A stretch of 64,000 nt of DNA, taken from NCBI RefSeq assembly GCF_024398015.1, contig NZ_CP073747.1, positions 1,126,501 to 1,190,500 on the forward strand, written 5' to 3'. A program made the position numbers and the translations under genes. The notes under the pieces were generated by a model. That model did not search any database, had not been told where the DNA came from, and was given only the letters and a program-made list of their open reading frames with translations. This DNA is from Kordiimonas sp. SCSIO 12610 (GTDB taxonomy: Bacteria; Pseudomonadota; Alphaproteobacteria; Sphingomonadales; Kordiimonadaceae). Shown piece after piece: positions 43,649-52,585 of the stretch (position 1 is the stretch's first letter; each line of letters begins with the position of its first letter).

Positions 43649-46600
43649 TTACCGTATTTCGCTTTCCGGCTTGCCGTGCCAGTAAAATGGCTTCGTGACC
43701 CTGTCACCGGTCACTTCCTCATTAAGCGTATTGGCGTCGAACAGGCGTCCATTGATCATAACCTTTTCGACCTTGTCGGTTTCACGGATGTTTTCTAGCG
43801 GGTTACCATCGATAACCACTAGATCCGCGAGTTTGCCAACCTCAAGCGAGCCGATATCTTTTGCCATGCCAAACTGCTTGGCTGGATTGATGGTTGCTGT
43901 TTTTATGGCTTCCAGCGGGCTCATGCCGCCCCTTGCGAAGCTCCACATCTCCCAGTGTGATCCTAATCCTTCACGCTGGCCGTGGGCACCGATATGAACG
44001 CTGACGCCGCGGTCACCGAGCTGCTTTGCGAGTGCCGCGTTTTCATCATCACCGTAGTCGGCTTCTGGCGCGCGTTGGCGGCGGACAGAACGGGGTTGCA
44101 GAATACGCGGTGGTACAAATTTGGATAGGATCGGGTGCTTCCACACCTCAGTATTATCATACCAATAATCTTCACCGCGCACGCCGCCGTAGGCAACAAC
44201 AAGTGTGGGGGTAAAGCCAACCTCGGTTTGTGGCCAAAACTCCAGCACATCCTCGTAGATATGCTGGTTCGGAAGCGTGTGTTCGATGCTGGTGTTGCCG
44301 TCCACGACCATATTCATATCCATATGATAAAGGGACCCACCTTCCGCGACCACCATCATGCCTTCGCGGCGGGCGGCATCCACAACCTGCTGGCGCTGGT
44401 CACGGCGTGGCTGGTTATAATTTTTCACGCTGATGGCGCCCTGTGCCTTGAGGCGGCGGATATGGGACAAGGCATCATCAATGCTGTCAATCGGGGCCCA
44501 GATCGTTGTTTTGGCGCCATATACAATCTCTGCCGTTGAATAGATACGCGGCCCTAATGTGACGCCAGCGCGGGCATATTCACTCGCGGCGAACACTAGG
44601 TTGGCACGGCTTGAAGGGTCATGAACGGTCGTTACGCCGAGGGCTAGGTGCGCAAGCGTGGACCAGTTTTGCTTGGGCACGATATTGCCTGTGCCGTATG
44701 GTCCGTGGGCATGAATATCAATAATGCCGGGGATGATGGTTTTTCCGCTGGCATCCACCCTTTTCGCGTCTGAGGGGATCACAACACTGTCCGCGGACCC
44801 TATTGCCTCAATCCGGTTATCGCGGATCAGGATCGTGCCGTTTTCGATGACTTGATCATTATCGTTCATGGTTGCAATGCGTGCGCCCACAATCGCGGTC
44901 AACCCGCTTGGTTTGTCCGCGTTCGCAGTGATTGAAATATCAACCCCGCCTTCAGGGGCCTTGAACCCATCATTATAGGCGTCAGCAACCTGAACAGATT
45001 TCATCGTCGGGCCAAGCGACCAGTGCACGCTTTTGCCGTCCTCGGACCAGCCCAGATAAATCCCGCCGTCACGGCTTAGGCGCTTAACCGGAAGGTTACC
45101 GCCTTTGGGCGATAGTTTGATGGCTTTCCCGGTTGTCGGTAGCGGTGAGACAAAAACCTGATAGTTTTCACGCCATGTGACCCAGTTCCCGACAGGGGAT
45201 ACGATCATGTCGGTCGCTTGTTCGCTGGTTGCGATCTCGCGCCGGTCATTGCCGTTTTTATTCACAGAAAACAGGGTGGTTTTGTTTGGTGCGCGGCTAA
45301 TTGCATAAATTCGGCCATCGGCACCGAAATGGGGTTGGTTCCCGCGCTCTGTCACAAATTTGGAAACACCGCCTTTGGCCGGCATCATGTAAATACCCGG
45401 CTTTTGCCCCCAGTCTGGGTTCAACAGGCCGCCGCCTGTGCGCTTCCGGTATAGAAGGGTGTCACCGTCTGCGGATAAAGACAGGTCAACAAAATGCCCT
45501 TTTTCACGCGACAGGATTGTCGATTTACCGCCGCGCACATTCACGCGCCGAACAGTGCTAAGTTCTTCATCGTCCCATGTGGTATAATAGATACTGCGAC
45601 CGTCCTTTGACCAGACAGGGAACAGTTCAAACACATCATCCTTATCACGGCTGGTGAGGCGGCGGGCTTTGCCGTCCTCGCCTTTCACATAAAGTTTGCC
45701 GAGCGATTCAAACACCACTGACTTACCGTCTGGTGAAGGGGCAGCAAAACGGACCATTTTGGTTTTGAAAGTATCGGGCGCCACATCAACATCAAACTTT
45801 GGTGCGGGATAAATTGTGCGGCTGTCCTTCACTTCAAACGGAATATCAGTCACCGTATTCGACGTGATATCTATGCGGTTTAATTTCCCCTTTGCCCAGA
45901 AAACGATGGATTTGCTATCGGGTGTCCAATCCATGTTTGGGTACATGCCCTGTACGCCCCATGTTTCCTGCATGTCTTGATCCATGCCTTGATGGATCAT
46001 GCGCTCTTCGCCGGATTTCAGGTTCATCAGGAATAGTTTGGACTGTGCGCGCACCCGCTTGATATAGGCGATATACTGACCGTCTGGTGAAGGGGTAGGG
46101 CGCACCGCACCACCGGGGCCACCAACCACATTATCAATTTCGCCAGTTTTCAGATCAACCTTGCGAATATGAAAGATTTCACGGTTGCTGTCCTGCGCAT
46201 AGATAAAGGTGTTTCCGGGTGTTGCGTTCTGGGTGTAATAAATGGCACTTCCGTCCGGCGTGAACATAGGTTCACCGAGCTCTTTTTGATACTGTGCGTT
46301 CGGGCGCTTCACAACCTGCACACCATTGCCACCATCGATGTGATACATCCATATCTCGCCCGTGCCGAGTGACCGCGCGGTGGTAAAATGCTTGCGCGCC
46401 GCGATATATTTACCGTCTGGCGACCAAGTAGGGTTATTCAGAAGGCGGAAACTTTCCTTGGTGATTTGTTTCATGTCAGAACCATCGATGTTCATGGTCC
46501 AGATATTGTCACCGCCAGCGCGGTCGGATGTGAAGGCGATTTTGCTGCCGTCCGGGCTGAAGCGTGGTTGCATATCCCATGCGACACCGCTTGATATATT

Positions 46601-46912
46601 TTCGGCCTTGCCGCCGCCGATTGGCATGCGGTAAATATCACCGAGTAGATCAAAGACAATCCATTTACCATCCGGGCTAACGTCCAAACTCATCCAGGTG
46701 CCGTTTGTGACATCAATATCAACAGTTTTGCCCTGAACTGAAAGGGGTGGGTTATCCACCTTCCAGGCACCGTCATGATTATCGAATGCGGTCGCGCTTG
46801 GCGCACTCAAAAGCGTTGTTGAACCAAGCAAGCCAATAAGCGTTAGTGTTTTGACAGTTTGGCTAATCGTTTTGGTAAGCGGTGATAGTGTGTGTGGTAT
46901 TTTCTGTGGCAT
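43649..46912 (-). CDS. Secreted beta-propeller amidohydrolase
   Basis: 1087 residues. A signal peptide is likely (TLTLIGLLGSTTLLSAPSATA). Residues ~60-640 consist of PD40/TolB-type repeats with the recurring S-P-D-G-K (LDVSPDGKWIVFDL, RFSPDGSKIAFTS, AAPSPDGKSVVFE). Residues ~690-1070 form an amidohydrolase domain with HxH in GIIDIHAHGPYG, a later Lys in ISVKNYN, SIEHTLP and metal-ligand-type VHIGAHGQREG, ending with the VGKLADLVVIDGNP strand. This fusion occurs in periplasmic peptidase-like enzymes of bacteria. The smaller amidohydrolase at 8564-10036 is a single-domain relative. Catalytic specificity cannot be read. Confidence 0.9.
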   Translation of the reverse strand: MPQKIPHTLSPLTKTISQTVKTLTLIGLLGSTTLLSAPSATAFDNHDGAWKVDNPPLSVQGKTVDIDVTNGTWMSLDVSPDGKWIVFDLLGDIYRMPIGGGKAENISSGVAWDMQPRFSPDGSKIAFTSDRAGGDNIWTMNIDGSDMKQITKESFRLLNNPTWSPDGKYIAARKHFTTARSLGTGEIWMYHIDGGNGVQVVKRPNAQYQKELGEPMFTPDGSAIYYTQNATPGNTFIYAQDSNREIFHIRKVDLKTGEIDNVVGGPGGAVRPTPSPDGQYIAYIKRVRAQSKLFLMNLKSGEERMIHQGMDQDMQETWGVQGMYPNMDWTPDSKSIVFWAKGKLNRIDITSNTVTDIPFEVKDSRTIYPAPKFDVDVAPDTFKTKMVRFAAPSPDGKSVVFESLGKLYVKGEDGKARRLTSRDKDDVFELFPVWSKDGRSIYYTTWDDEELSTVRRVNVRGGKSTILSREKGHFVDLSLSADGDTLLYRKRTGGGLLNPDWGQKPGIYMMPAKGGVSKFVTERGNQPHFGADGRIYAISRAPNKTTLFSVNKNGNDRREIATSEQATDMIVSPVGNWVTWRENYQVFVSPLPTTGKAIKLSPKGGNLPVKRLSRDGGIYLGWSEDGKSVHWSLGPTMKSVQVADAYNDGFKAPEGGVDISITANADKPSGLTAIVGARIATMNDNDQVIENGTILIRDNRIEAIGSADSVVIPSDAKRVDASGKTIIPGIIDIHAHGPYGTGNIVPKQNWSTLAHLALGVTTVHDPSSRANLVFAASEYARAGVTLGPRIYSTAEIVYGAKTTIWAPIDSIDDALSHIRRLKAQGAISVKNYNQPRRDQRQQVVDAARREGMMVVAEGGSLYHMDMNMVVDGNTSIEHTLPNQHIYEDVLEFWPQTEVGFTPTLVVAYGGVRGEDYWYDNTEVWKHPILSKFVPPRILQPRSVRRQRAPEADYGDDENAALAKQLGDRGVSVHIGAHGQREGLGSHWEMWSFARGGMSPLEAIKTATINPAKQFGMAKDIGSLEVGKLADLVVIDGNPLENIRETDKVEKVMINGRLFDANTLNEEVTGDRVTKPFYWHGKPESEIR

Positions 46913-47556
46913 GATTTTGCCCTCCCATCATGCAAGTGAAAATAATCTAGTATTTTAGATATTTCTGAGACCCCATCTCTTGACCCTGACCATAAACCGC
47001 GGTGCGCTTGCTCGCAAGTCCGGTCTGCATCAATTCTCTTTTATCATGCGCAGGGGTATCATGGGTGCGGATACCATGAACGCGGATATCACGAACGGGG
47101 AATTTAAAATAATCGGCAGCAAATTTCGTGAATAAGGCAGAATGTGGCGCCGTTTGCGATAAGATGTGCAAAAAATCAGATAGGCGCTATTGAATTAGTT
47201 TATGGATGCCCTACATTAAAGGTGTAGCAAGCAACAAGGCTAAAAATAAAAGAAAGCCTAAAATAAATTGCAGCTACAACGACAATGAATGACAGCAAAC
47301 CCGGTTGGTGAAAATACGCGAAAACGCGACAGGCCAACCAAATGAAAACATCAGCTTATAAGCGGCATAGACCGCAAACAGTTGGTAAAAGCGAGGATAA
47401 AAAATGTTTACGAATTTTATGGCTTCAACCCACCAAAGCTCTCCAGCAGCCGTTGTGATGAACGGTACTGAAGCCCAGCTAACCAGTTGTACATCAAGCA
47501 CAAGATCAGCACGTCGCAGCCGCAGGTATAACCGCACTGGACGCTAGCTGAGACAA
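46913..47556. other. Noncoding or unrecognised stretch
   Basis: About 640 bp without a supported gene. The frames 46947-47171 (minus) and 47274-47537 (minus) have no SD, domain or sensible composition, although the latter contains an aromatic-rich hydrophobic piece and could be a remnant. Short direct repeats such as 'gcggatatcac/gcggatacc' occur around 47060. Nothing else is seen. Confidence 0.4.
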
Positions 47557-47584
47557 GTTCCGGATAGTGTTCTTGATCCGGAAC
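47557..47584. repeat. Perfect inverted repeat (hairpin) GTTCCGGAT/ATCCGGAAC
   Basis: GTTCCGGAT (47557-47565) pairs with ATCCGGAAC (47576-47584) around a 10-nt loop. It has no T-run and lies in a noncoding stretch just upstream of the next two hairpins. Likely structural RNA or a protein-binding site. Confidence 0.6.
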
Positions 47585-47657
47585 AAATGTTTTGAATTTG
47601 CATTGATCCGAAAATAAGAGACCCCTTACTTTTATTCTGCCCTATCAAGCAAATTCC

Positions 47658-47724
47658 AGCCGGGCCGCTTGAGGTCAAACCCTGACCCTAGCCCCTTATT
47701 GACCTTAATGGCCCGGCTTTTTTC
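47658..47724 (+). ncRNA. Candidate structured RNA or large terminator
   Basis: An outer stem AGCCGGGCC (47658-47666) / GGCCCGGCT (47710-47718) encloses an inner stem AGGTCAA / TTGACCT, and is followed by TTTTTT. A coaxial two-helix hairpin ending in a U-run looks like the 3' end of an independently transcribed RNA. No coding sequence explains it. It is not matched to any RNA family I can name. Confidence 0.5.
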
Positions 47725-47847
47725 TTCAGATTGGATTTTAACTGTATCCAGAAGAAGTTTTGTTTTGAGCATACATAATAAGCCTGATCAAACTCCCAAG
47801 GTTGAAAAAGGCACCCTTGATGAACTTTATAAACCCCACCAGGTTTG

Positions 47848-47877
47848 GCACTGCGCTCCCAACGCAGTGCTTTTTTT
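47848..47877 (+). terminator. Rho-independent terminator
   Basis: GCACTGCG (47848-47855), CTCCCAA loop, CGCAGTGC (47863-47870), then seven Ts. It is ~130 bp before pgi and has no identified gene upstream on the plus strand, which supports a transcript, perhaps the ncRNA candidate, ending here. Confidence 0.85.
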
Positions 47878-48006
47878 ATTTTCTGTAAATATTTATGTAA
47901 TAGTATGGTCTGAAATATTGTTTAAGTAATTATCAATAATACTGTTTTTGTAGGTGCTAATAAATTTATAATTACATCGCAGTTAAGCTTTTGAGGTTTT
48001 GGAATA

Positions 48007-49635
48007 ATGAAATTACCCGTTGATTACCGTGAATGGGCTGTACTTGGCAGGCATGCTGAGGCCTTGAAATCTCGAAATTTAATTGATCATTTTGCTGCTA
48101 ACCCTGATCGCCATTCAGATTTGACAAAATCGGTTGATACATTGCGTGTCGATTATTCTAAAAATCACATAACGGCAGAAACAATCGCACTTTTTGGCGC
48201 TTATGCTGATGCAATTGACCTTGAGGGTTTAAGGGCAAAGCTATTAGGCGGTGAGGTGGTGAATTTTTCCGAAAGTCGGCCTGCGCTTCACACCGCGCTG
48301 CGATCCGCAAACCCGATACCAGCCAGCATGGGTGAACCCGTTGCAGCCCGCGTTGAGGATGAGCGGGCAAAGCTGTTTGATGTTGCAGACAGGCTCCGTG
48401 CAGGTGAGATTTTGGCGGCGGATGGTAAACCCTTCAAGCACATCATCTTCCTGGGTATTGGCGGGTCCTCGCTTGGGCCTGCGCTTTTGATGAAAGCGCT
48501 CGGTTATAGCAATGAAGCAGCGTTTGATGTGCATATTGTCTCAAACATTGACGCGCATGCCCTTATGCCTGTGCTGAATAACTGTGAGGCCGTCCGCACA
48601 CTATTGATTGTAGCCTCCAAAACCTTCACAACAACTGAAACTCTTACAAATGCCGAAACTGTCCAGCGCTGGATGAAAGACAGTGGTGTGACTGATCTGA
48701 ATGCACATCTGATGGGGGTAACCGCCGCGCCAGAGAAAGCAAAAGAATACGGAGTGCCTGAAGATAATATCCTGCCGTTCGCAGAATGGGTGGGCGGTCG
48801 ATATTCGCTTTGGTCAGCGATCAGTGCACCAGTTGTTTTTGCGTACGGTGCTGATGTGTTTCAAGAATTTTTAGCGGGCGCAGACGCCGTTGATCAGCAT
48901 TTCGCTGAAGCACCTTTCGAGGATAATATTCCTATTTTGTCTGCATGCCTTGATGTTTGGTACGCAAATTTCTGGAACGCACAAACACGCGCCTTGTTTG
49001 TCTATGACGACAGGCTTGGATTATTGCCTGATTATCTTCAGCAATTGGAAACCGAAAGCAATGGTAAGGACCGCACGCAGGAAGGTGCATTTGTAACATG
49101 GCAAACATCACCGATCCTGTGGGGCGGGGTCGGAACCGATTGTCAGCACTCGGTCTTCCAATTGATGCATCAAGGCACGCATTTGGTGCCTGTTGAGTTT
49201 ATCGGAACCAAACATGCCGACCACGGCGAAGACCTGCACCACCGGAAATTGCTTGCGAATATGCTGGCGCAGTCCGCCGCATTGATGCGGGGCCGAAGTG
49301 TTGGCGAGGCAAAGGAAAAACTACAGGGTAAGGGTGTTTCAGGCGAAAAGCTTGATCATCTCGCTGCATCCAAAAGTTTTCGCGGTAACCGACCGTCAAC
49401 AACCATATTGATTGATCGTTTGACCCCGAGGGCGCTTGGAAACCTGATTGCGTTTTATGAACATAAAACCTTTGTTGCGGGAATGCTTGTGGGCATTAAC
49501 CCGTATGATCAGATGGGGGTTGAATTGGGTAAGGAACTAGCGACCGAGCTGGAAGGCGTTATCAAAGGGGACGTGGACTTGCCACAAGATTATGATAGTT
49601 CAACACAAGCGTTAATTCATCATATTCAAAGTTGA
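48007..49635 (+). CDS. pgi: Glucose-6-phosphate isomerase
   Basis: 542 residues of the long bacterial PGI type. The signatures are IIFLGIGGSSLGPALL near 140, the phosphate-binding VASKTFTTTETLTNA near 205, GGRYSLWSAISAPV near 262, the catalytic Glu region LQQLETESNGK, the active-site His in GTDCQHSVFQLMHQGTH, and the C-terminal YDQMGVELGKELATE with the active-site Lys. It interconverts glucose-6-P and fructose-6-P in the cytoplasm. The gene stands alone, 130 bp downstream of a terminator, and is followed 65 bp later by the TIR gene. No SD is visible near ATG 48007 apart from a weak purine run. Confidence 0.97.
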   Translation: MKLPVDYREWAVLGRHAEALKSRNLIDHFAANPDRHSDLTKSVDTLRVDYSKNHITAETIALFGAYADAIDLEGLRAKLLGGEVVNFSESRPALHTALRSANPIPASMGEPVAARVEDERAKLFDVADRLRAGEILAADGKPFKHIIFLGIGGSSLGPALLMKALGYSNEAAFDVHIVSNIDAHALMPVLNNCEAVRTLLIVASKTFTTTETLTNAETVQRWMKDSGVTDLNAHLMGVTAAPEKAKEYGVPEDNILPFAEWVGGRYSLWSAISAPVVFAYGADVFQEFLAGADAVDQHFAEAPFEDNIPILSACLDVWYANFWNAQTRALFVYDDRLGLLPDYLQQLETESNGKDRTQEGAFVTWQTSPILWGGVGTDCQHSVFQLMHQGTHLVPVEFIGTKHADHGEDLHHRKLLANMLAQSAALMRGRSVGEAKEKLQGKGVSGEKLDHLAASKSFRGNRPSTTILIDRLTPRALGNLIAFYEHKTFVAGMLVGINPYDQMGVELGKELATELEGVIKGDVDLPQDYDSSTQALIHHIQS

Positions 49636-49700
49636 CATTCTACAGTTCGCTATTGATAGTCACATATGGTGTAAGTGAGCGTCTGTGAGTAGATAGTTAA

Positions 49701-51908
49701 GTGCCTAACGACCGAAATTTTAAGTATAAGGCCTTTATCAGCTATAGCCATAAAGATCGTATCTGGTCTGAGTGGTTGCATAAAAAGCTGGAAAACTATC
49801 ACCTGCCCAAAGCTCTGCGAAAAAAACGTATCGAGGAAGGCAAGGATGTTGGTCGTTTACGACCGATTTTTCGTGACCGCGAAGAATTACCTGCCCATGA
49901 AAATATGACAGCGAAAATACTCGAAGCGGTTCGTTCTGCTGAGTATTTGATTGTTGTTTGTTCGCCTAATTCTGTCGCGTCAGCGATGGTGAATGAGGAA
50001 ATCCGTGAATTCAGAAAACTGAATGGCAATACAAATATCCTGTGTCTCATTACAGAGGGAGAACCTGGGGTTTTTAATTCACACTCCAATTTGACCTTAA
50101 CCGAAGCAGAAGCAATTCCAGAGAATGCGTGTTTTCCAGCTGCATTATTTGAAACAGCAGAATTTCATAAGGATTTACCTACTGCCGCTTCAAACCCACT
50201 TGCGGCTGACGCGAGGGCAGAAGGTGATGGGAAGCGAAATGCCTACCTGAAAATTGCCGCGGGAATGCTTGGGGTTAATCTTGGTGAACTGGTGCGCCGG
50301 GATTTTGTTAAACGACAGCGGCAAATCAGCATGGCGCTTGCAGTTTCAGTTGGCATTTCAGCCGCTATGGGGTGGCTTGCGTGGACGGCAATTAAGGAAG
50401 GCCGTCGCGCAGAACAACAACAAATGGAAGCCGAGGAATTCGCTGATTATTTTGCTGATATCCTTGTTGATGAACTACCTAAAACCGGACGCGAAGACTT
50501 AATCCAAGGCGTAGTCGATCGACTGCTTTCTTATTATGATGGTTTGGATATTAAATCGGCCGATGCGTTATACAGAAAAGGCTTGGCCTTCACCCGAATA
50601 GCGCATATTTTAGATTCCTACGATCAATATCAAGATTATCGACGTATTCAGCAGCAAGCAATTGATATCGCTGAAAAACTAGTATCAAAACACCCGAAAA
50701 ATACCGATTATTTGTTTCTAAAAGCACAGAGCAATGGTTCTATGGCTTTGGCTATTACCTGGAAAGGTGAGCCCGAACAGGCTGTTAGATATAGTCAGAT
50801 TGAAAAAGAAATCCTGCACAGATTGCTTGAAATAGATCCAAAAAATCAAGATTGGCTTAGAACACTTGGCGTTTCCTACACGGTGTCCGGTTTGGCGCAT
50901 TTGCAAAATTCCGAGAATATAAAGGCCGCAGAAAGTGATTATCGTAAAGCCCTTGAGATAAGATTGGCTGCATCAAAATTGCCTGACGCTCATAATTGGG
51001 CCTTAAATCATTTGGGGGCTGCTTATGTTAATATGAGCGTTGTTCATAGCGTTAAAGGACCAATCTCAAAAATGGTGTCCTATGCTAAGCAATCTAGAGA
51101 TACCTTTGAGAGCAACAGCGAACATGACCCAAACAGTGTTAATGCACATTTTGTAACCGCGCGTTCAGAGAGAAACCTTGGTCATGCGGAACGATTTGCA
51201 GGGGACTTAGCGGCTGCGCTCGAAATGTATGAAGCATCTGCAAAACATCTTGAAGATTTGCTGATGGAGCGCCCCAATAACTCTTTATGGAAACACACGC
51301 TAAATCTGGTTGTCATTGCTTACGCGGAAACGCTGATCACTGATGGAAGGTATGAAGCCGCCGCCAGATTAATCGATAAATATTCGGCTTCGATAGCGAG
51401 TTTCTATACTGGTACAGATGTTAAGAATTATCATATCGCAGCCTACTATCATGCAAACTATCTTAAGGCCCTATTTGCTTATGATAGGGGTGATGCAAAT
51501 TCAGCAATTCGTATGCTTGACGATATTCTTGCTAATCTTGATCAAGATCGAAGTGCAAATATTTTAAAGGCTGCAAGAATATCTAATGTATATAGCTCTG
51601 CATACCTGACATATGGGCAAATATTGGCAGAGCAGGGGCAAACCGCCTCAGCCAACACAATCTGGCGTGAAGCGATAGAAATATTTGATCAGAATCTTGG
51701 TGCCAAACGCATGGATATCAAGGCTAATGTTGCGCAAATTTTCCTTATGCTTGAAGAGTATGAAAAAGCGCAACAGATTATCGATACTCTGGAAAGAGAT
51801 GGTTACCGCGAGGTGGCTTATGTGCGGGCTGTCGACCGTGAAATCAGATCTGGCGGTATCTCAGCCCCGCTTGGCTGGAGGTCACCAGTTAGTGTTGTTG
51901 GTAAATAA
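49701..51908 (+). CDS. TIR domain / transmembrane / TPR protein
   Basis: 735 residues starting at GTG 49701. The TIR domain spans about residues 8-140: KAFISYSHKDRIWSEWLHK, FRDREELPAHENM, LIVVCSPNSVASAMVNEEI with a candidate catalytic Glu. A single hydrophobic segment near residues 207-227 (ISMALAVSVGISAAMGWLAW) follows. The C-terminal ~480 residues are TPR-like helical repeats (YRRIQQQAIDIAEKL..., AESDYRKALEIRL...). This TIR-TM-TPR form is common in alphaproteobacteria and could be a signalling or defence protein with NADase activity; neither is shown. It starts 65 bp after pgi and may be cotranscribed. Confidence 0.85.
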   Translation: MPNDRNFKYKAFISYSHKDRIWSEWLHKKLENYHLPKALRKKRIEEGKDVGRLRPIFRDREELPAHENMTAKILEAVRSAEYLIVVCSPNSVASAMVNEEIREFRKLNGNTNILCLITEGEPGVFNSHSNLTLTEAEAIPENACFPAALFETAEFHKDLPTAASNPLAADARAEGDGKRNAYLKIAAGMLGVNLGELVRRDFVKRQRQISMALAVSVGISAAMGWLAWTAIKEGRRAEQQQMEAEEFADYFADILVDELPKTGREDLIQGVVDRLLSYYDGLDIKSADALYRKGLAFTRIAHILDSYDQYQDYRRIQQQAIDIAEKLVSKHPKNTDYLFLKAQSNGSMALAITWKGEPEQAVRYSQIEKEILHRLLEIDPKNQDWLRTLGVSYTVSGLAHLQNSENIKAAESDYRKALEIRLAASKLPDAHNWALNHLGAAYVNMSVVHSVKGPISKMVSYAKQSRDTFESNSEHDPNSVNAHFVTARSERNLGHAERFAGDLAAALEMYEASAKHLEDLLMERPNNSLWKHTLNLVVIAYAETLITDGRYEAAARLIDKYSASIASFYTGTDVKNYHIAAYYHANYLKALFAYDRGDANSAIRMLDDILANLDQDRSANILKAARISNVYSSAYLTYGQILAEQGQTASANTIWREAIEIFDQNLGAKRMDIKANVAQIFLMLEEYEKAQQIIDTLERDGYREVAYVRAVDREIRSGGISAPLGWRSPVSVVGK

Positions 51909-51982
51909 TAAACGCTTGAGCACATGCATGTAGGTGAATCAGTATCTGAAACACGGTTTAAGTGACATAGGCCTAGCCATTC

Positions 51983-52456
51983 TTAGAACGCCAGTCCCTC
52001 ATTCCGTTTCACTTCTTCCATCACCATATAGGTATGCGTGCGATCAACGCCGGGTAGGGTAGAAATCGTTTCCCCTAAAAACCGTCGATAGCTCGACATG
52101 TTTTTTACCCGTACCTTTAATAAATAATCGAAGCCACCAGCAACCATGTGGCATTCCTGAATTTCCGGGACACGGCGTGTGGCATTTTTAAAATCATCAA
52201 AGGCATCTGGATTGGTTTTAATCAAGGACACTTCGATGAAGGCAAGGATCGTGACCCCGAGTTTTTCGGGGTTTAAGCGTGCTCTGTATCCCTCGATATA
52301 GCCTGCGGTCTCAAGTCGTTTGACCCGTTCAAGGCACGGCGTCGGTGACAAACCGACAATATCAGCGAGGTCAACATTTGAAATCCTACCGGAATTTTGC
52401 AGTGTTGCGAGGATGCGTCGGTCGATTGCATCAAGTTTTGGTTCTTTTTCTTTCAT
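51983..52456 (-). CDS. Lrp/AsnC family transcriptional regulator (probable PutR)
   Basis: 157 residues: an N-terminal HTH (AIDRRILATLQNSGRISNVDLADIVGLSPTP, recognition helix around SPTPCLERVKRLE) and a RAM domain (VTILAFIEVSLIKTNPDAFDDF, VPEIQECHMVAGGFDYLLKVRV). It is transcribed divergently from putA across 129 bp of AT-rich DNA. In many alphaproteobacteria this arrangement denotes the proline-responsive activator PutR, so proline-dependent activation of putA is likely but inferred. Confidence 0.92.
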   Translation of the reverse strand: MKEKEPKLDAIDRRILATLQNSGRISNVDLADIVGLSPTPCLERVKRLETAGYIEGYRARLNPEKLGVTILAFIEVSLIKTNPDAFDDFKNATRRVPEIQECHMVAGGFDYLLKVRVKNMSSYRRFLGETISTLPGVDRTHTYMVMEEVKRNEGLAF

Positions 52457-52585
52457 TATAATATTCTATAAAAATTCTAAAATCAGGATAAAAGTTTTTT
52501 AATTTATAAAATATAGCAACAAATATCCTGTTTAATCAAATATATTGGCGCAACGTAAATAACCTGTTTTGGGAGTTTTAGCGAA

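Noticed and set aside
46947-47171. 74-codon minus-strand ORF
   Set aside because: No SD or domain; short direct repeats dominate the underlying DNA.
47274-47537. 87-codon minus-strand ORF with an aromatic-rich stretch
   Set aside because: No SD or family signature and the region is otherwise noncoding. It may be a remnant but I cannot support a gene.
47669-47929. 86-codon plus-strand ORF
   Set aside because: It runs through the hairpin and terminator region, so coding is unlikely.
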